A stretch of DNA of 64,000 nt. Source: Klebsiella pneumoniae. GTDB taxonomy: Bacteria; Pseudomonadota; Gammaproteobacteria; Ga0077536. The DNA lies in the NCBI GenBank assembly GCA_945862315.1, contig CAMAXW010000002.1, forward strand, positions 62,001 through 126,000. Direction: 5' to 3'. Below, in pieces: positions 18,401-27,659 of the stretch. The notes under the pieces were generated by a model, which ran no database searches, was not told the origin of the DNA, and saw only the letters and a list, made by a program, of their open reading frames with translations. A program made the translations under genes and the position numbers. Position 1 is the stretch's first letter. The number at the start of each line of letters is the position of its first letter.

Positions 18401-18922
18401 CCCGACACCCTGAGCGAACTGCCCACCGGGAGCGATGGACTCATCCTCATCGGTGGCACGCAGGTTATGTTGGGCTACTGGGACGACCCTGAGCGCACCG
18501 CGCTGGCCATCGCGACCATCGACGGCACACGTTGGTATAAAACGGGCGACAAGGGGCATCTGGATGAAGATGGCTTCCTCACCATCATCGACCGCTACTC
18601 GAGGTTCGCCAAGTTAGGCGGCGAAATGGTCAGCCTCACGGCGGTGGAAGAGGCTGTTCGACAGATCCTGAACGACCCCGAAATGGAACTCTGCGCGGTG
18701 AATCTGCCCGACGACAAAAAAGGCGAAATGGTGCTCTTGTTAGTCGCCAGCGCCACGACGGCGGTGGACGACATCCGCGGCAAACTCAGCGCGAGCGGGG
18801 CCAACCCCCTGACGATTCCCGCGGAGTACTGGCAGGTCGCCGAGATCCCTAAACTCGGTAGCGGCAAAACCGATTTTGCCGGCGCCCGTGCGCTCGCGCT
18901 GCAACTCCACGCAGGCTCTTAG
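15461..18922 (+). CDS. aas: LplT-PlsC-AMP ligase fusion, acyl-[ACP]--phospholipid O-acyltransferase
   Basis: An 1153-residue, three-domain lysophospholipid recycling protein at the inner membrane. Residues 1 to about 420 are an LplT-like MFS transporter with some 12 hydrophobic segments. Residues of about 430-640 are a PlsC acyltransferase with NHISWID near 452-458 and [10 protein letters not shown] near 520. Residues of about 650-1153 are an AMP-forming acyl-ACP synthetase with [17 protein letters not shown] near 792 and GYGATETTP. In E. coli lplT and aas are adjacent genes; here they are one polypeptide, a fusion known from other proteobacteria. GAAGGAA precedes the ATG. The final TAG overlaps the end of convergent rluF. 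Confidence 0.93.
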   Translation: MFRLFHLRGFAAFISMIFLNAFVDLGHKIVIQNTVFKVFDGSTQVTLTAILNGLILLPFLLLFTPAGFLSDRYAKPQVMRVAAGAAVVLTLLITLCYSQGWFWCAFAMTLLLGAQAALYSPAKYGYIKDLVGAASLTSANGLVQAVSTVAILAGVFVFSVLFEQRLADGVPATSEEVLVKLTPLGYWLVGCSVLEFVLAFRLPARAAANPTLRLHRAHYLRGGYLRDNLGHLRGQPETLRAMLGLALFWAIAQVVMAAYPEYAKNTLGLHNTVIVQGLLACAGLGVVLGALIAGAASRDRIELGLVPLGAAGICGALLLVPLTHNLTAQALAFVAFGAFGGLFVIPLTALIQYNAPEHERGTVLASSNFLQNALMLFLLGVTALLAQVGVASRSIFFALLGVSVLSALYSFFVLPQVLVRLLARAIVAHRYRIEVVGFERIPSTGGVLLLGNHISWIDWAILQISSPRPIRFVMERDLYERWYLRWFLNSFGVIPIGTLGTRDALAEVRECLLRGEVVALFPEGAISRTGHLGEFKRGYEAAALNASGVIVPFYLRGLWGSSFSRASPRLGLMRQGGVRRGVICAFGVPQPLTLTAEHLKRRVFDLSIEAWDRHTQGLETLPSAWLSTAKGQRGDVAIADTLSGRLSGWRLLTGVILIRRFVRRLCREQNVGLLLPTSIGGAIANLAVLMCGKTIVNLNYTASPQAVQAAIAKAGIRTVFTSSRFLDRLEKRGVNGAELVAGTTIHVLEDLAKEITPLRRVLTLLQAVLLPAWVLKLLYLKRVALSSPAAILFSSGSEGQPKGVVLSHRNIMSNIQQISDMVNTEDQDVIIATLPLFHAFGLTATTLMPLVEGITVVCHPDPTDAVGVAKAVAEYRGTVLFGTSTFLRLYARNTRVHPLMFETLRLVVAGAEKLSPEVREAFKTRFGKEILEGYGATETTPVASVNLPDRLDTTFWKVQIGSRPGTVGMPLPGTSFRIVDPDTLSELPTGSDGLILIGGTQVMLGYWDDPERTALAIATIDGTRWYKTGDKGHLDEDGFLTIIDRYSRFAKLGGEMVSLTAVEEAVRQILNDPEMELCAVNLPDDKKGEMVLLLVASATTAVDDIRGKLSASGANPLTIPAEYWQVAEIPKLGSGKTDFAGARALALQLHAGS

Positions 18923-19830
18923 CGGCCGCGCCGCGTGCGGGACGGCCGGGCGGTGTTCGCACCGGGGCCAGGTTTGCGCGGCGGGTGTGCGGCGGCACGG
19001 GGCGCGCCCGGCTTAGCGGGAGCCGGTTTTTGGGAGGCCGGCTTTCTGGGGCCCGGCTTAGTGGGGCTTGGTTTTTTAGGGCCCGCTTTCTGCGGGGCTT
19101 TATTTTCTGACGATGAGTGTGCCAACGACTGGAACAGGCCGGTTAATTCGGCGTCGGTCAAATCACGCCAATCGCCCAGTGCCAGCCCCTTAAGCGCCAC
19201 GTTCATGATGCGAATGCGCTCTAGCTTGGTCACCTGATAATCGTAGTATTCGCACATCCGGCGGATTTGCCGATTCAAGCCCTGAATCAAAATAATCCGA
19301 AACACAAACGCCGACTCTTGAACAATTTTGCACCGCTTGGTCACCACCCCGAGCATCGGCACGCCTTTGGCCATCGCGGCCAATACGCCTTCATCCAAGG
19401 GTTTGTCCACAGTAACCAGATATTCTTTTTCGTGCCGATTGCCGGCGCGTAATATTTTGTTAACCAAGTCGCCGTTATTGGTGAGAAAAATAAGGCCTTG
19501 AGAATCTTTGTCCAAGCGTCCGATGGGGAAAATTCTGGCGCTGTGGTTAACGTGATCCACGATATTGTTTTTTTCGCTGGCCTGCGTGGTGCTCACAATG
19601 CCCACGGGTTTGTTGAGCGCGATAAAAATCTGTGCGGCCGCGCCGGGCGCTTCTAGCAGTTGTCCGTTCACCCGAACTTCGGCACCGGGAAACACCGGGT
19701 CCCCCACCTGCGCACGCTTACCATTGACGAACACGTTGCCCTGCTCGATGTAGCGGTCGGCGGCGCGACGCGAGCAAATGCCACTGTCGCTGATGAATTT
19801 GTTCAAGCGGATGGACGAAGGGCTGAACAT
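18919..19830 (-). CDS. rluF: 23S rRNA pseudouridine synthase RluF
   Basis: A 303-residue RsuA/RluF-family pseudouridine synthase modifying U2604 (and U2605) of 23S rRNA. Seen: an N-terminal S4 RNA-binding domain ([21 protein letters not shown]) and the catalytic [18 protein letters not shown] with the active Asp near residue 103, followed by [23 protein letters not shown]. Residues of about 235-303 form a Lys/Pro/Ala/Arg-rich tail built from irregular KPxP units, absent from short homologues and probably an RNA-binding appendage. The stop codon overlaps the convergent aas stop, sharing bases TTAG. Confidence 0.93.
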   Translation of the reverse strand: MFSPSSIRLNKFISDSGICSRRAADRYIEQGNVFVNGKRAQVGDPVFPGAEVRVNGQLLEAPGAAAQIFIALNKPVGIVSTTQASEKNNIVDHVNHSARIFPIGRLDKDSQGLIFLTNNGDLVNKILRAGNRHEKEYLVTVDKPLDEGVLAAMAKGVPMLGVVTKRCKIVQESAFVFRIILIQGLNRQIRRMCEYYDYQVTKLERIRIMNVALKGLALGDWRDLTDAELTGLFQSLAHSSSENKAPQKAGPKKPSPTKPGPRKPASQKPAPAKPGAPRAAAHPPRKPGPGANTARPSRTRRGR

Positions 19831-20050
19831 AGGGTTACCGGCAGGTTTTTGACGGGAGCGATAATAACGAGATTTTTGCCTTCTCGTGTTCGTGAAATAA
19901 AAATAGGCTGGCGCGGTGATGAGGCCTCGGTGCTATCCACCACCTCGGGCCACCGCCTGTACAAAATGCAACTGGCTCCCCAGTGCGCCCTAAAAACGCT
20001 GTTGCACAACCTGGTACGGCTTGCGTGGGCAAGACTCAGGTGAGACTTTT

Positions 20051-21130
20051 TTAGCGCTCGTCAAAACTGACGGTGACGCGATCGCTGGTGGGCTGCGCCT
20101 GGCAGGTGAGGATAAAACCCGCTGCGAGATCCGCCGGCATGAGCGCAAAATTGCGCCGCATGTGGACCGTCCCTTCGAGCAGTTTGGCGCGGCAGGTGGA
20201 ACACACGCCCGATTTGCACGAGAAAGGGAGGTCGATCCCTACCGCGCGCGCCGCATCAAGGATTGTGGCCCCACCGGGCGCCAGCGGCAGACTGCGCGTC
20301 GTGCCATCGGCGATCACGGTGAGCGTGGCATGCGCCGCGTCCACCGCCAGTTCGCGCGCGGCCACCGGCGGCAATTCGGCGACATCGTCGCTGCCAAAAC
20401 GCTCAAGATGAATTTTTTCGGCGCCCACACCGGCCGCGCGCAAAGTCGCGGCGAGTTCGTCCAACATGGCGTTGGGCCCGCACAGAAACACCTCGTCGAT
20501 GCTCTCTGGCGCAATGAGCTGGTTGAGAAAAATCTGCAACTTGGTGCGGTCGAGCCGGCCATTGGCCAGGGCCACTTCTTGGGCTTCGCGCGAAAACACA
20601 TGGTGCACGGACAGGCGCTGAAGATAGGTGTTTTTGAGGTCTTCCAAATCTTCCCGGAACATCACCGTACTCGGGCGACGGTTACCGTACAGCAGGGTGA
20701 CTTGGCTGTGCGGCTCGCCGCTCAAGACTGAGCGCGCAATTGACAGCAAGGGCGTAATGCCGCTGCCCGCCGCAATCAACACATAATGTTTAGCGTGCGT
20801 GCGCGCTAGCACGGGCGAAAACATGCCGTCCGGCGGCATGCACTCGATGACCTCACCCGCGCGTAGGGCGGCATTAGCCCATGTAGAAAAAACGCCGCCG
20901 GGCAGCGCCCGAATACCAAGGCGCCATTCGCCGGCATCGGCCCCGGTACACAGCGAGTAGCTGCGCCGTACTTCGACCCCGTTGAATTCCCGGCGCAGGG
21001 TCAGGTGTTGCCCGGGTCGAAAAGCAAACACCGCCGCAAGATCTGCCGGCACAGCGAGTTTCAACGACACGGCGTCGTCGGTTTCGTGGCGCACCTCGGC
21101 AATCGGAATGGGGTAAAAATGCTGGGCCAT
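20051..21130 (-). CDS. paaE: 1,2-phenylacetyl-CoA epoxidase reductase subunit PaaE
   Basis: A 359-residue reductase passing electrons from NADPH to the PaaAC di-iron oxygenase. Seen: a ferredoxin-reductase FAD domain with RSYSLCTG near residue 56, a nucleotide-binding domain with AAGSGITPLLSI and GPNAMLDE, and a C-terminal plant-type [2Fe-2S] domain with CKSGVCSTCRAKL and a final Cys in ILTCQAQP. This domain order is typical of PaaE. It is the last gene of the paa run, 6 nt after paaD. Confidence 0.95.
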   Translation of the reverse strand: MAQHFYPIPIAEVRHETDDAVSLKLAVPADLAAVFAFRPGQHLTLRREFNGVEVRRSYSLCTGADAGEWRLGIRALPGGVFSTWANAALRAGEVIECMPPDGMFSPVLARTHAKHYVLIAAGSGITPLLSIARSVLSGEPHSQVTLLYGNRRPSTVMFREDLEDLKNTYLQRLSVHHVFSREAQEVALANGRLDRTKLQIFLNQLIAPESIDEVFLCGPNAMLDELAATLRAAGVGAEKIHLERFGSDDVAELPPVAARELAVDAAHATLTVIADGTTRSLPLAPGGATILDAARAVGIDLPFSCKSGVCSTCRAKLLEGTVHMRRNFALMPADLAAGFILTCQAQPTSDRVTVSFDER

Positions 21131-21136
21131 AACGGG

Positions 21137-21625
21137 TTAGAAGGCTTTGAAATATTCGAAAGGTTCACGACACTCAAGGCAGCGGTATAGCGCTTTGCAG
21201 GCCGTAGCACCAAAAGCCGAGAGACACTCAGTACGCGGGCTGTCGCAGCGCGGGCAGAGCACACGCGGTCGGAATACCAGCGTGTGGGTGTTACTGGCGG
21301 CGGTGCTACAGGGTGGCGCAATGCCGTTGGCGTTGAGTTTGGCGCGGGCATCCGCGCTCAGCCAGTCGGTGGTCCAAGGCGGCGTGAGTTGCGTGCGCAA
21401 ATGCACGTCCACCGCACCGGCCGCCAGCAACGCTTGGCGGATATCCGCCTGAATGACTTCCGTGGCCGGGCAACCGGCGTAGGTGGGCGTCACGGTGATG
21501 GTAATCACATCCTCAACACACTGGACCGCGCGCACAATGCCCAATTCGGTAATGGAAATGGTGGGAATTTCAGGATCGGGCACGGCCGCCAACACCTGCC
21601 ACACGGCAGCATCGTCCAGCCTCAC
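21137..21625 (-). CDS. paaD: 1,2-phenylacetyl-CoA epoxidase subunit PaaD
   Basis: PaaD is an iron-sulfur maturation-like subunit of the phenylacetyl-CoA epoxidase system (DUF59/MIP18 fold). Seen: VPDPEIPTISITELGIV, then TYAGCPATEVIQADI and a C-terminal zinc/iron-type CPRC...CLEC set. I start it at the GTG at 21625, whose GTGA overlaps the paaC stop by four bases. This gives 162 residues, the usual PaaD length, and begins at VRLDD next to the conserved region. An upstream ATG at 21688 would overlap paaC by 67 bases. Spacing to paaE is 11 nt. Confidence 0.92.
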   Translation of the reverse strand: MRLDDAAVWQVLAAVPDPEIPTISITELGIVRAVQCVEDVITITVTPTYAGCPATEVIQADIRQALLAAGAVDVHLRTQLTPPWTTDWLSADARAKLNANGIAPPCSTAASNTHTLVFRPRVLCPRCDSPRTECLSAFGATACKALYRCLECREPFEYFKAF

Positions 21626-22413
21626 CAGTTTGCGCCTGGGTGGGCGCGCGCCAAGGACTGCATTTCGGCGAGTAAGAAGCCGAAACATTCGCTGTGTCGC
21701 CCCTGTCGGCCGGTCGAATAAAACGGCACCGCGGCCGGCAAGCTGAGGGTGGCTTCATGAATCACCTGCGCGATGCGGGCGCGCCACGCCGCTTCGAGGG
21801 TAGAGGGCAAGGGCCCCAGCCCGGCCGCTGCAGTCGCGCGGTCGGTGTCATCGTCGAAAAAAAGCTCGTTGGCGTAGGGGTATAAATAGTCCAGCGCACG
21901 CTGCTGACGACGATGAGACTCGGGCGTGCCGTCGCCCAAGCGCACGACCCATGCGGCCAAATGCTCGCAGTGATAACGGGTTTCCTTCGCGCTTTTCTGC
22001 GCAATCCCCGCCAGCGTGCTATCCGCGCTGGCGCTTAACGCGAGCCAGAGTTCTGCCTGCCACGCGACGTAAAAAAATGCCCGCAGGCAGGTTTGGGCGA
22101 AATCACCGTTCGGCAATTCGCACAGCACCGGATTGTGAAACTCGTTTTCCTCACGCCAATAGGCCAGCGCGTCCTCGTCCCGGCCCTGCCCCTCTAGCAA
22201 GCCTGCGTGACTCAACAACAGGCGTGCTTGGCCCAGCAAGTCGAGCGCGATGTTGGCCAAGGCGATGTCTTCTTCCAGCGCCGGGCCATGCCCGCAGCAG
22301 GCCGCCAGTCGTTGGCTGAGCACTAAAGAGCCGTCGGCGAAGCGTAGCAGTGCCGGCACGTGGGCCGCGCACACAGCGCTTGCCGGCGCGGGGGTCAGGT
22401 CGCTAACGGGCAT
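21622..22413 (-). CDS. paaC: 1,2-phenylacetyl-CoA epoxidase subunit PaaC
   Basis: A 263-residue ferritin-like subunit that pairs with PaaA to form the structural core of the epoxidase but lacks a functional di-iron centre. Seen: FADGSLVLSQRLAACCGHGPALEEDIALANIALDLLGQAR near the N-terminus, the YWREENEFHN segment and KETRYHCEHLAAWVVRLGDGT, all characteristic of PaaC. The gene lies 5 nt after paaB, and its TGA overlaps the paaD GTG. The first-residue ATG at 22413 agrees with the family length of about 250. Confidence 0.95.
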   Translation of the reverse strand: MPVSDLTPAPASAVCAAHVPALLRFADGSLVLSQRLAACCGHGPALEEDIALANIALDLLGQARLLLSHAGLLEGQGRDEDALAYWREENEFHNPVLCELPNGDFAQTCLRAFFYVAWQAELWLALSASADSTLAGIAQKSAKETRYHCEHLAAWVVRLGDGTPESHRRQQRALDYLYPYANELFFDDDTDRATAAAGLGPLPSTLEAAWRARIAQVIHEATLSLPAAVPFYSTGRQGRHSECFGFLLAEMQSLARAHPGANW

Positions 22414-22418
22414 AGTCG

Positions 22419-22709
22419 TTACAGGTGGTTAACTTCATCGGGCAGTTCGTAGAACGTGGGATGGCGATAAATTTTATCTTGCATGGGGTCGAAAAAAGCC
22501 GCTTTCTCGGCGGGATCCGAGGCGATTATCTGGTCCGCCCGCACCACCCAAATGGATACCCCTTCTTGACGCCGGGTATACACATCGCGCGCCATCTGGA
22601 GCGCCAACTGGCCATCTGGGGCATGCAGGCTGCCGCAATGTTTATGGTCTAGCCCCTGCTTGCTGCGCAGGAAAACTTCCCACAGCGGCCAGTCTTTGCG
22701 TTCGCTCAT
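22419..22709 (-). CDS. paaB: 1,2-phenylacetyl-CoA epoxidase subunit PaaB
   Basis: A 96-residue PaaB, the small subunit that bridges PaaAC heterodimers. Seen: WPLWEVFLRSKQGLDHKHCGSLHAPDGQLALQMARDVYTRRQEG, the family signature, then SIWVVRADQI and a C-terminal KIYRHPTFYELPDEV. Length matches E. coli PaaB (95). It lies 12 nt downstream of paaA and 5 nt upstream of paaC. Confidence 0.96.
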   Translation of the reverse strand: MSERKDWPLWEVFLRSKQGLDHKHCGSLHAPDGQLALQMARDVYTRRQEGVSIWVVRADQIIASDPAEKAAFFDPMQDKIYRHPTFYELPDEVNHL

Positions 22710-22721
22710 TGTGGTGCTCCG

Positions 22722-23714
22722 TTAAGCCGCAGCGCGTTCGGGCGCTGGATGTTTAGCCGCATAAGCGCTGGCCGCGGCCCGCACCCACTCGCCTTCTTCC
22801 CACGCATCCACGCGGGCTTGCAGGCGCTCGCGGTTGCACGGGCCGTGACCGTTTACGACGTTCCAGAATTCCGCCCAGTCGATGGGGCCAAAATCGTAGT
22901 GGCCACGCTCGGCGTTCCACTGCAACTGCGGATCGGGGAAGCTCACGCCCAGCACCTCGCTTTGGGCCATGGCAGCGTCGACAAACTGCTGGCGCAGGTC
23001 ATCGTTAGAAATGCGCTTGATGCCCCATTGGGTTGAGAGCTCGGAGTTCTGGGAATCTTTATCGTGCGGGCCAAACATCATCAGCACCGGCCACCACCAA
23101 CGGTTAACCGCATCCTGCACCATGGCGCGCTGGGCGGGCGTGCCCTGCATCATCGCGAGGAGTGAATCAAAACCCTGCCGCTGGTGGAAGGATTCCTCAC
23201 GACAGATTCGCACCATCGCGCGCGCATACGGGCCGTAGGAACAACGGCACAACGGCACTTGGTTCATGATCGCCGCGCCATCTACTAACCACCCCACCAC
23301 GCCGATATCCGCCCAAGTTAGGGTGGGATAATTAAAAATTGACGAATATTTAGCTTTCCCACTGTGCAGCGCCGCCTGCAGTTCGTCGCGCGAAACTCCC
23401 AGCGTTTCGGCCGCCGCATACAGATAGAGCCCGTGCCCACCCTCGTCCTGAATTTTGGCCAGCAAGATGGTTTTACGCTTTAGGCTAGGCGCCCGCGTGA
23501 CCCAGTTACCTTCGGGCAGCATGCCGACGATTTCAGAGTGGGCGTGCTGGCTAATCTGCCTGACCAAGGTTTTGCGATACGCCGATGGCATCCAATCCTT
23601 GGCTTCGACGATGTCCCCGCTCCCCGTGCGCTCATTAAACGCCGCGCTACGGGTTTGTTCATCGAGCGGTGCGACCTCGGCGGGCGAGGGAATATCCAGT
23701 GACTGGGTGTACAT
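22722..23714 (-). CDS. paaA: 1,2-phenylacetyl-CoA epoxidase catalytic subunit PaaA
   Basis: The 330-residue catalytic subunit that holds the di-iron site and epoxidises the ring of phenylacetyl-CoA using O2. Seen: [26 protein letters not shown], contributing Glu and His ligands, and later [17 protein letters not shown] with the second ExxH pair. Also present are [16 protein letters not shown] and the C-terminal [24 protein letters not shown]. It is followed by paaB at 12 nt and preceded by paaK at 30 nt. Confidence 0.97.
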   Translation of the reverse strand: MYTQSLDIPSPAEVAPLDEQTRSAAFNERTGSGDIVEAKDWMPSAYRKTLVRQISQHAHSEIVGMLPEGNWVTRAPSLKRKTILLAKIQDEGGHGLYLYAAAETLGVSRDELQAALHSGKAKYSSIFNYPTLTWADIGVVGWLVDGAAIMNQVPLCRCSYGPYARAMVRICREESFHQRQGFDSLLAMMQGTPAQRAMVQDAVNRWWWPVLMMFGPHDKDSQNSELSTQWGIKRISNDDLRQQFVDAAMAQSEVLGVSFPDPQLQWNAERGHYDFGPIDWAEFWNVVNGHGPCNRERLQARVDAWEEGEWVRAAASAYAAKHPAPERAAA

Positions 23715-23744
23715 GCGGTCTCCTTGCCTACCGTGCTAGGCGTT

Positions 23745-25055
23745 TTAATCTGGGACTCGTCGATCAAAGACCCGGCGCGCCTTGCCTGTCGTCACGCGCT
23801 CTAGCGTAAAGGGGTCGCGCACTTCAACCAGCGCCGAAACCCCGATGAGCGTTTTGGCTTTGTGGGCCACTTCACGCGCGAGTTCGGCCCGCCGCAGGGT
23901 CGCGGAATCATCGCGCAATTCCACCTCGATCAGTAGACGGTCGAGGTGCCCCTCTTTGTCCACATGAATCACATAGTGCGGCGACAGGCCGGGAATCGCG
24001 CAGACAATTTCTTCGATCTGCGTGGGGAACAGATTAACCCCCCGAATAATCAGCATGTCGTCCGAACGCCCCGTGATTTTATCGATGCGTCGCATATTGC
24101 GCGCCGTGGGGGGCAAGAGCCGGGTGAGGTCGCGCGTGCGGTAGCGAATCAGGGGCAGTGCTTGCTTGGTGAGGGTGGTAATCACCAGCTCGCCTAGCTC
24201 GCCGTCCGGCAACACCTCACCACTCACGGGGTCGATGATTTCCGGATAGAAATGATCCTCCCAGATAACCGCGCCGTCTTTGGTTTCGATGCACTCGCAG
24301 GCAACCCCTGGGCCCATGATTTCCGACAAGCCAAAAATATCGACAGCGTCCATGTCGGTGCGGGTTTCAATTTCGCGGCGCATCGCCTCGGTCCACGGCT
24401 CCGCGCCAAATACACCCAGCTGCAGGGAGGTCTGGCGCGGATCGATACCCGCCTGCGCCATGGCGTCGATCAGGGTGAGCATATAAGAGGGCGTGACGAG
24501 GATGAGGTCAGGCCGGAAGTCGGTGATGAGTTGGATTTGTTTTTCGGTCTGGCCACCCGACATCGGCACCACCGAACAGCCCAAACGTTCGGCGCCGTAA
24601 TGCGCGCCCAAGCCCCCCGTGAACAAGCCGTAGCCGTAAGCCACGTGCGCAATATCCCCGGCCCGCGCACCCGCGGCGTGCAGGGAGCGCGCCATGAGAT
24701 TGGCCCAAGTATCGATGTCCTGCGCCGTATAACCCACCACGGTAGGTTTGCCGGTCGTGCCGGAGGAGGCATGCAGGCGCACAACTTGCTCGCGGGGCAC
24801 AGCGAATAAACCAAACGGATAGTGAGCCCGCAGATCGGCTTTGACGGTAAAGGGAAAGCGGGCCAAGTCGCTCGGCGTGCGCAGATCGTCCGGATGCACG
24901 CCGTGGGCCGCAAAAGCCTGCTGGTAGTGCGGCACGTTGGCGGCGACGCTCTGGAGAGTGCTTTTGAGGCGCGCCAGCTGCAGCGCACGGATTTCATCCG
25001 TACTGGCGATTTCAATGGCCTCGCGCGGGCCATGTCGCGTGCGGCTTACGCCCAT
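23745..25055 (-). CDS. paaK: phenylacetate--CoA ligase
   Basis: A 436-residue AMP-forming ligase that converts phenylacetate, CoA and ATP to phenylacetyl-CoA, the entry step of the pathway. Seen: LHASSGTTGKPTVVGYT near residue 94 (the ATP-binding loop), DIFGLSEIMGPGVA with the adenylate-binding Glu, and RTRDLTRLLPP followed by GRSDDMLIIRGVNLFP, the hinge region of PaaK. It sits 16 nt downstream of paaI and 30 nt upstream of paaA in one minus-strand operon. Confidence 0.96.
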   Translation of the reverse strand: MGVSRTRHGPREAIEIASTDEIRALQLARLKSTLQSVAANVPHYQQAFAAHGVHPDDLRTPSDLARFPFTVKADLRAHYPFGLFAVPREQVVRLHASSGTTGKPTVVGYTAQDIDTWANLMARSLHAAGARAGDIAHVAYGYGLFTGGLGAHYGAERLGCSVVPMSGGQTEKQIQLITDFRPDLILVTPSYMLTLIDAMAQAGIDPRQTSLQLGVFGAEPWTEAMRREIETRTDMDAVDIFGLSEIMGPGVACECIETKDGAVIWEDHFYPEIIDPVSGEVLPDGELGELVITTLTKQALPLIRYRTRDLTRLLPPTARNMRRIDKITGRSDDMLIIRGVNLFPTQIEEIVCAIPGLSPHYVIHVDKEGHLDRLLIEVELRDDSATLRRAELAREVAHKAKTLIGVSALVEVRDPFTLERVTTGKARRVFDRRVPD

Positions 25056-25071
25056 CGCAGGATCCTCGTGT

Positions 25072-25515
25072 TCATAGGTTTGCCACCTGTTTGCCCTTGA
25101 TCGTGTAGGAGCGCCCTCGCACCAGCGCCACCAGCACGCCGTGTTGATTACGCACCGTCACATCACACACGCCCAAGCGGCTGGCGCGCGCTTGCACTTG
25201 AGCTTCGGCACTCAGCGTATCGCCCAGCGCCACGGGTTTCAGAAATTCGACATCCAGCCCCGTGGCGAGCGTCATTTGGTTGTTGCTGTTGCAGGCAAAA
25301 GCAAAGGCCGTGTCGGCGAGGGTCACGATAAAGCCCCCATGACACAGCTCAAAACCGTTGAGCATATCCGGGCGGATGGTCATGGTGGCAAGGGCATAAT
25401 CGGGCGCAATGACGGGGACGAGAATGCCCAGCCCCATACTGGCAGCATCCTTGGCGTACATTGCAGCACGGGCCTGCTCGGCCAGTGTTTGTGCGGGGTC
25501 AGTGCTGGTAGTCAT
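25072..25515 (-). CDS. paaI: hydroxyphenylacetyl-CoA thioesterase PaaI
   Basis: A 147-residue hot-dog thioesterase that hydrolyses stalled hydroxyphenylacetyl-CoA products and frees CoA. Seen: the NGFELCHGGFIVTLADTAFAFACNS motif with HGG and the catalytic Asp, and the C-terminal GRSYTIKGK. I start it at the ATG at 25515, which gives the normal family length; the frame is open upstream to 25614 but that segment is Arg/Cys-rich and overlaps the srkA 3' end. It is the first recognised gene of the paa operon. Confidence 0.92.
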   Translation of the reverse strand: MTTSTDPAQTLAEQARAAMYAKDAASMGLGILVPVIAPDYALATMTIRPDMLNGFELCHGGFIVTLADTAFAFACNSNNQMTLATGLDVEFLKPVALGDTLSAEAQVQARASRLGVCDVTVRNQHGVLVALVRGRSYTIKGKQVANL

Positions 25516-25591
25516 GACAATATCGTTGGCAAATGAGTGCTTTAAGTATGGTGTTGGTGCGGCACGTCCAGCAAGCGCACGGCGCGCAATC

Positions 25592-26638
25592 TCACACCGA
25601 CAGCGCGTGTTCATCCATGGCAGCGAGTTGTTCGCGCAGCGCCAAAACGTGATCCTGCCAATAGCGTTGGGTATTGAACCAAGGGAAATGCAGCGGGAAG
25701 GCGGGGTCGGCCCAACGCCGCGCTAACCACGCCACATAGTGCAAAATTCGCAGCGTACGCAGCGCCTCGATGAGCGCCAGTTCGCCGTGGTCAAATTCGC
25801 GAAATTCTTCGTAGCCGGCGAGCAACAGCGTCAGTTGGCGGGTCATGTCGGCGCGGTCGCCAGACAGCAACAGCCATAAGTCTTGCACCGCGGGTCCCTG
25901 CATACAGTCATCGAGATCGACAAAATGTGGGCCGGCACTCGTCCATAAAATATTGCCGTGATGGCAATCGCCGTGCAGTCGAATGCCGCGCACCGGCCCG
26001 ATGGCCTCAAAAGTCGCGGCCACCTGCGCCAGCGCCGCCTGCGCCACGCTGGTATAGGCGGGCCGCAGTTCAGCGGGGAGAAAATTGCCCTCCAGCACAA
26101 AGCGCACGGATTCCTCGCCTAGCCGAGCCTGCGTCAGCGCGGCACGGTGAGTAAAGCGTGCCACCCCGCCCCGCGCATGAATACGCCCCAAAAAACGCCC
26201 GATCCAGCGCAGGGTGTCGGGATCATCGAGTTCCGGTGCCCGCCCCGGGCGGTTGGGAAACAACGCATAGCGTAAATCTGCATCGAGTTGCAGGGTGTGG
26301 CCGGCTACCCGTAGCGGCGGCACGACGGGAAGTTCGGCATCGGCTAATTCTTGGGCGAAAGCGTGCTCCTCGAGAATCGCCTCGTTGGTCCAACGCGCGG
26401 CACGATAGAACTTTGCGATCAGCGTAGAGCCATCTTCTAGCCCTACCCGATACACCCGGTTCTCATAGCTATTGAGCGCCAGCAAGCGGCCGTTGCTGAC
26501 AAAACCCAAGCCCTCTACGGCGTCCAAAATACGTTCCGGCGTGAGCGTGGCAAATGGTGTGTCACCCGGATTGACCGGCAACTCCGGCGGCGGTTCGGGC
26601 AGTGCAACGTTGCCGGAGACAGGACGCTGGCGAGCCAT
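25592..26638 (-). CDS. srkA: stress response kinase YihE/SrkA
   Basis: A 348-residue Ser/Thr kinase of the YihE/SrkA family with an APH-like fold, known in E. coli to counter envelope stress and stress-induced death. Seen: FATLTPERILDAVEGLG then SYENRVYRVGLEDG at the nucleotide-binding end, the catalytic RLHGDCHHGNILW and metal motif HFVDLDDCMQGPAVQDLW. The ATG at 26638 gives a family-like length; the longer open frame to 26779 is Cys/Gly-rich and overlaps the DUF998 gene. The gene begins 19 nt downstream of that gene. Confidence 0.92.
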   Translation of the reverse strand: MARQRPVSGNVALPEPPPELPVNPGDTPFATLTPERILDAVEGLGFVSNGRLLALNSYENRVYRVGLEDGSTLIAKFYRAARWTNEAILEEHAFAQELADAELPVVPPLRVAGHTLQLDADLRYALFPNRPGRAPELDDPDTLRWIGRFLGRIHARGGVARFTHRAALTQARLGEESVRFVLEGNFLPAELRPAYTSVAQAALAQVAATFEAIGPVRGIRLHGDCHHGNILWTSAGPHFVDLDDCMQGPAVQDLWLLLSGDRADMTRQLTLLLAGYEEFREFDHGELALIEALRTLRILHYVAWLARRWADPAFPLHFPWFNTQRYWQDHVLALREQLAAMDEHALSV

Positions 26639-26657
26639 CAGCGTGGGTGCGGGGCAG

Positions 26658-27404
26658 TCATCGGAAGCGGCGGCGGCGCGGCGCGTAGTCCGGGCGCTGC
26701 CAGTCAAGCGCGCGCTGCCATAAACCCGCCCGCCACAGGGTGACCACGAATAACAGCACCCACAGGGATAACAAACCACTCGCCAAACGCTCGTAGAGTC
26801 CCGGTTGATCGGGACTCGTCACCATCATCACCAACAGCACGATGCTCCAGGTGGCGCAACCAAAGCTCACCACCGAAATGGCCTTGAGCGCTGGATAGCG
26901 GTTAGCGGCCACGCCCCAACTGGTCGCCGCCAAGATCAGCAGGCCAAGGCTCGCGCGCTCGGCCCATGAGTGGATGAGCTGGGCCGCCGACGCCTGAAAC
27001 ACCGGGCAGCCCACATCACACGGATAAAGACCCGCGCCCAGCCGGGCAGCACCAGCCAACAGCAACAGCACGCTACCGAGTAATGCGGCGCGGTCTTGGC
27101 GACACCGCGCGGCGATGTATAAACCACAGACCATCGTCAGAACGCCCGCAAGGCCAAAACCCAGCCCCCGCACGGCTAGCGCCTGGGGGCTATCGCCGGC
27201 ACCCAGTTCGCTGATGAATTGTTGCCGATGGTTAAAGTCGGGTAGCTGACTGCCAGCCCAGAGGATCACGGTCCACCACAACGCGACCGCCGCGGCACCG
27301 CAGGCCAGACACGCGCGCCCCCACAGCTGGCTGGTAAGACTTTCCGGCGGAGTGGGCGGGGGCACGGGTCCCACCGCCGCGTGGGGCGGGCGTCGGCGGC
27401 TCAT
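26658..27404 (-). CDS. DUF998-like integral membrane protein
   Basis: A 248-residue membrane protein with about six hydrophobic segments (near residues 30-50, 75-100, 110-130, 145-170, 180-200 and 210-230). Motifs such as the first-loop QFISELGAGDSPQALAV and GLYPCDVGCPV match DUF998, whose function is unknown. I start at the ATG at 27404 (MSRRRPP), where the hydrophobic protein begins; the frame is open to 27641 but the extra part has no membrane character. The srkA gene follows at 19 nt. Confidence 0.8.
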   Translation of the reverse strand: MSRRRPPHAAVGPVPPPTPPESLTSQLWGRACLACGAAAVALWWTVILWAGSQLPDFNHRQQFISELGAGDSPQALAVRGLGFGLAGVLTMVCGLYIAARCRQDRAALLGSVLLLLAGAARLGAGLYPCDVGCPVFQASAAQLIHSWAERASLGLLILAATSWGVAANRYPALKAISVVSFGCATWSIVLLVMMVTSPDQPGLYERLASGLLSLWVLLFVVTLWRAGLWQRALDWQRPDYAPRRRRFR

Positions 27405-27659
27405 AGCGCGGGCCCCGCCAGCGCAAAGGGGTAACGCCAACCCGCGCTGCGGCGCGCACGCGCGGGCAGCATCCGGTGAGGGACTAGGAGGTCGAACATA
27501 AAATCTCTCGCCATACACAGACTCTCGGTGGCAGGCCGCCGCCGATCGGCAGCGTGCGCGGGCGTCTACCATGCACGCCGCGCGAGGCGGCCGCAACCAG
27601 AGCAATCGACGCTGTTGTTCTCGCCGGTTAAAGTGAAGCATCTAAGTTAGGAGCAAATC

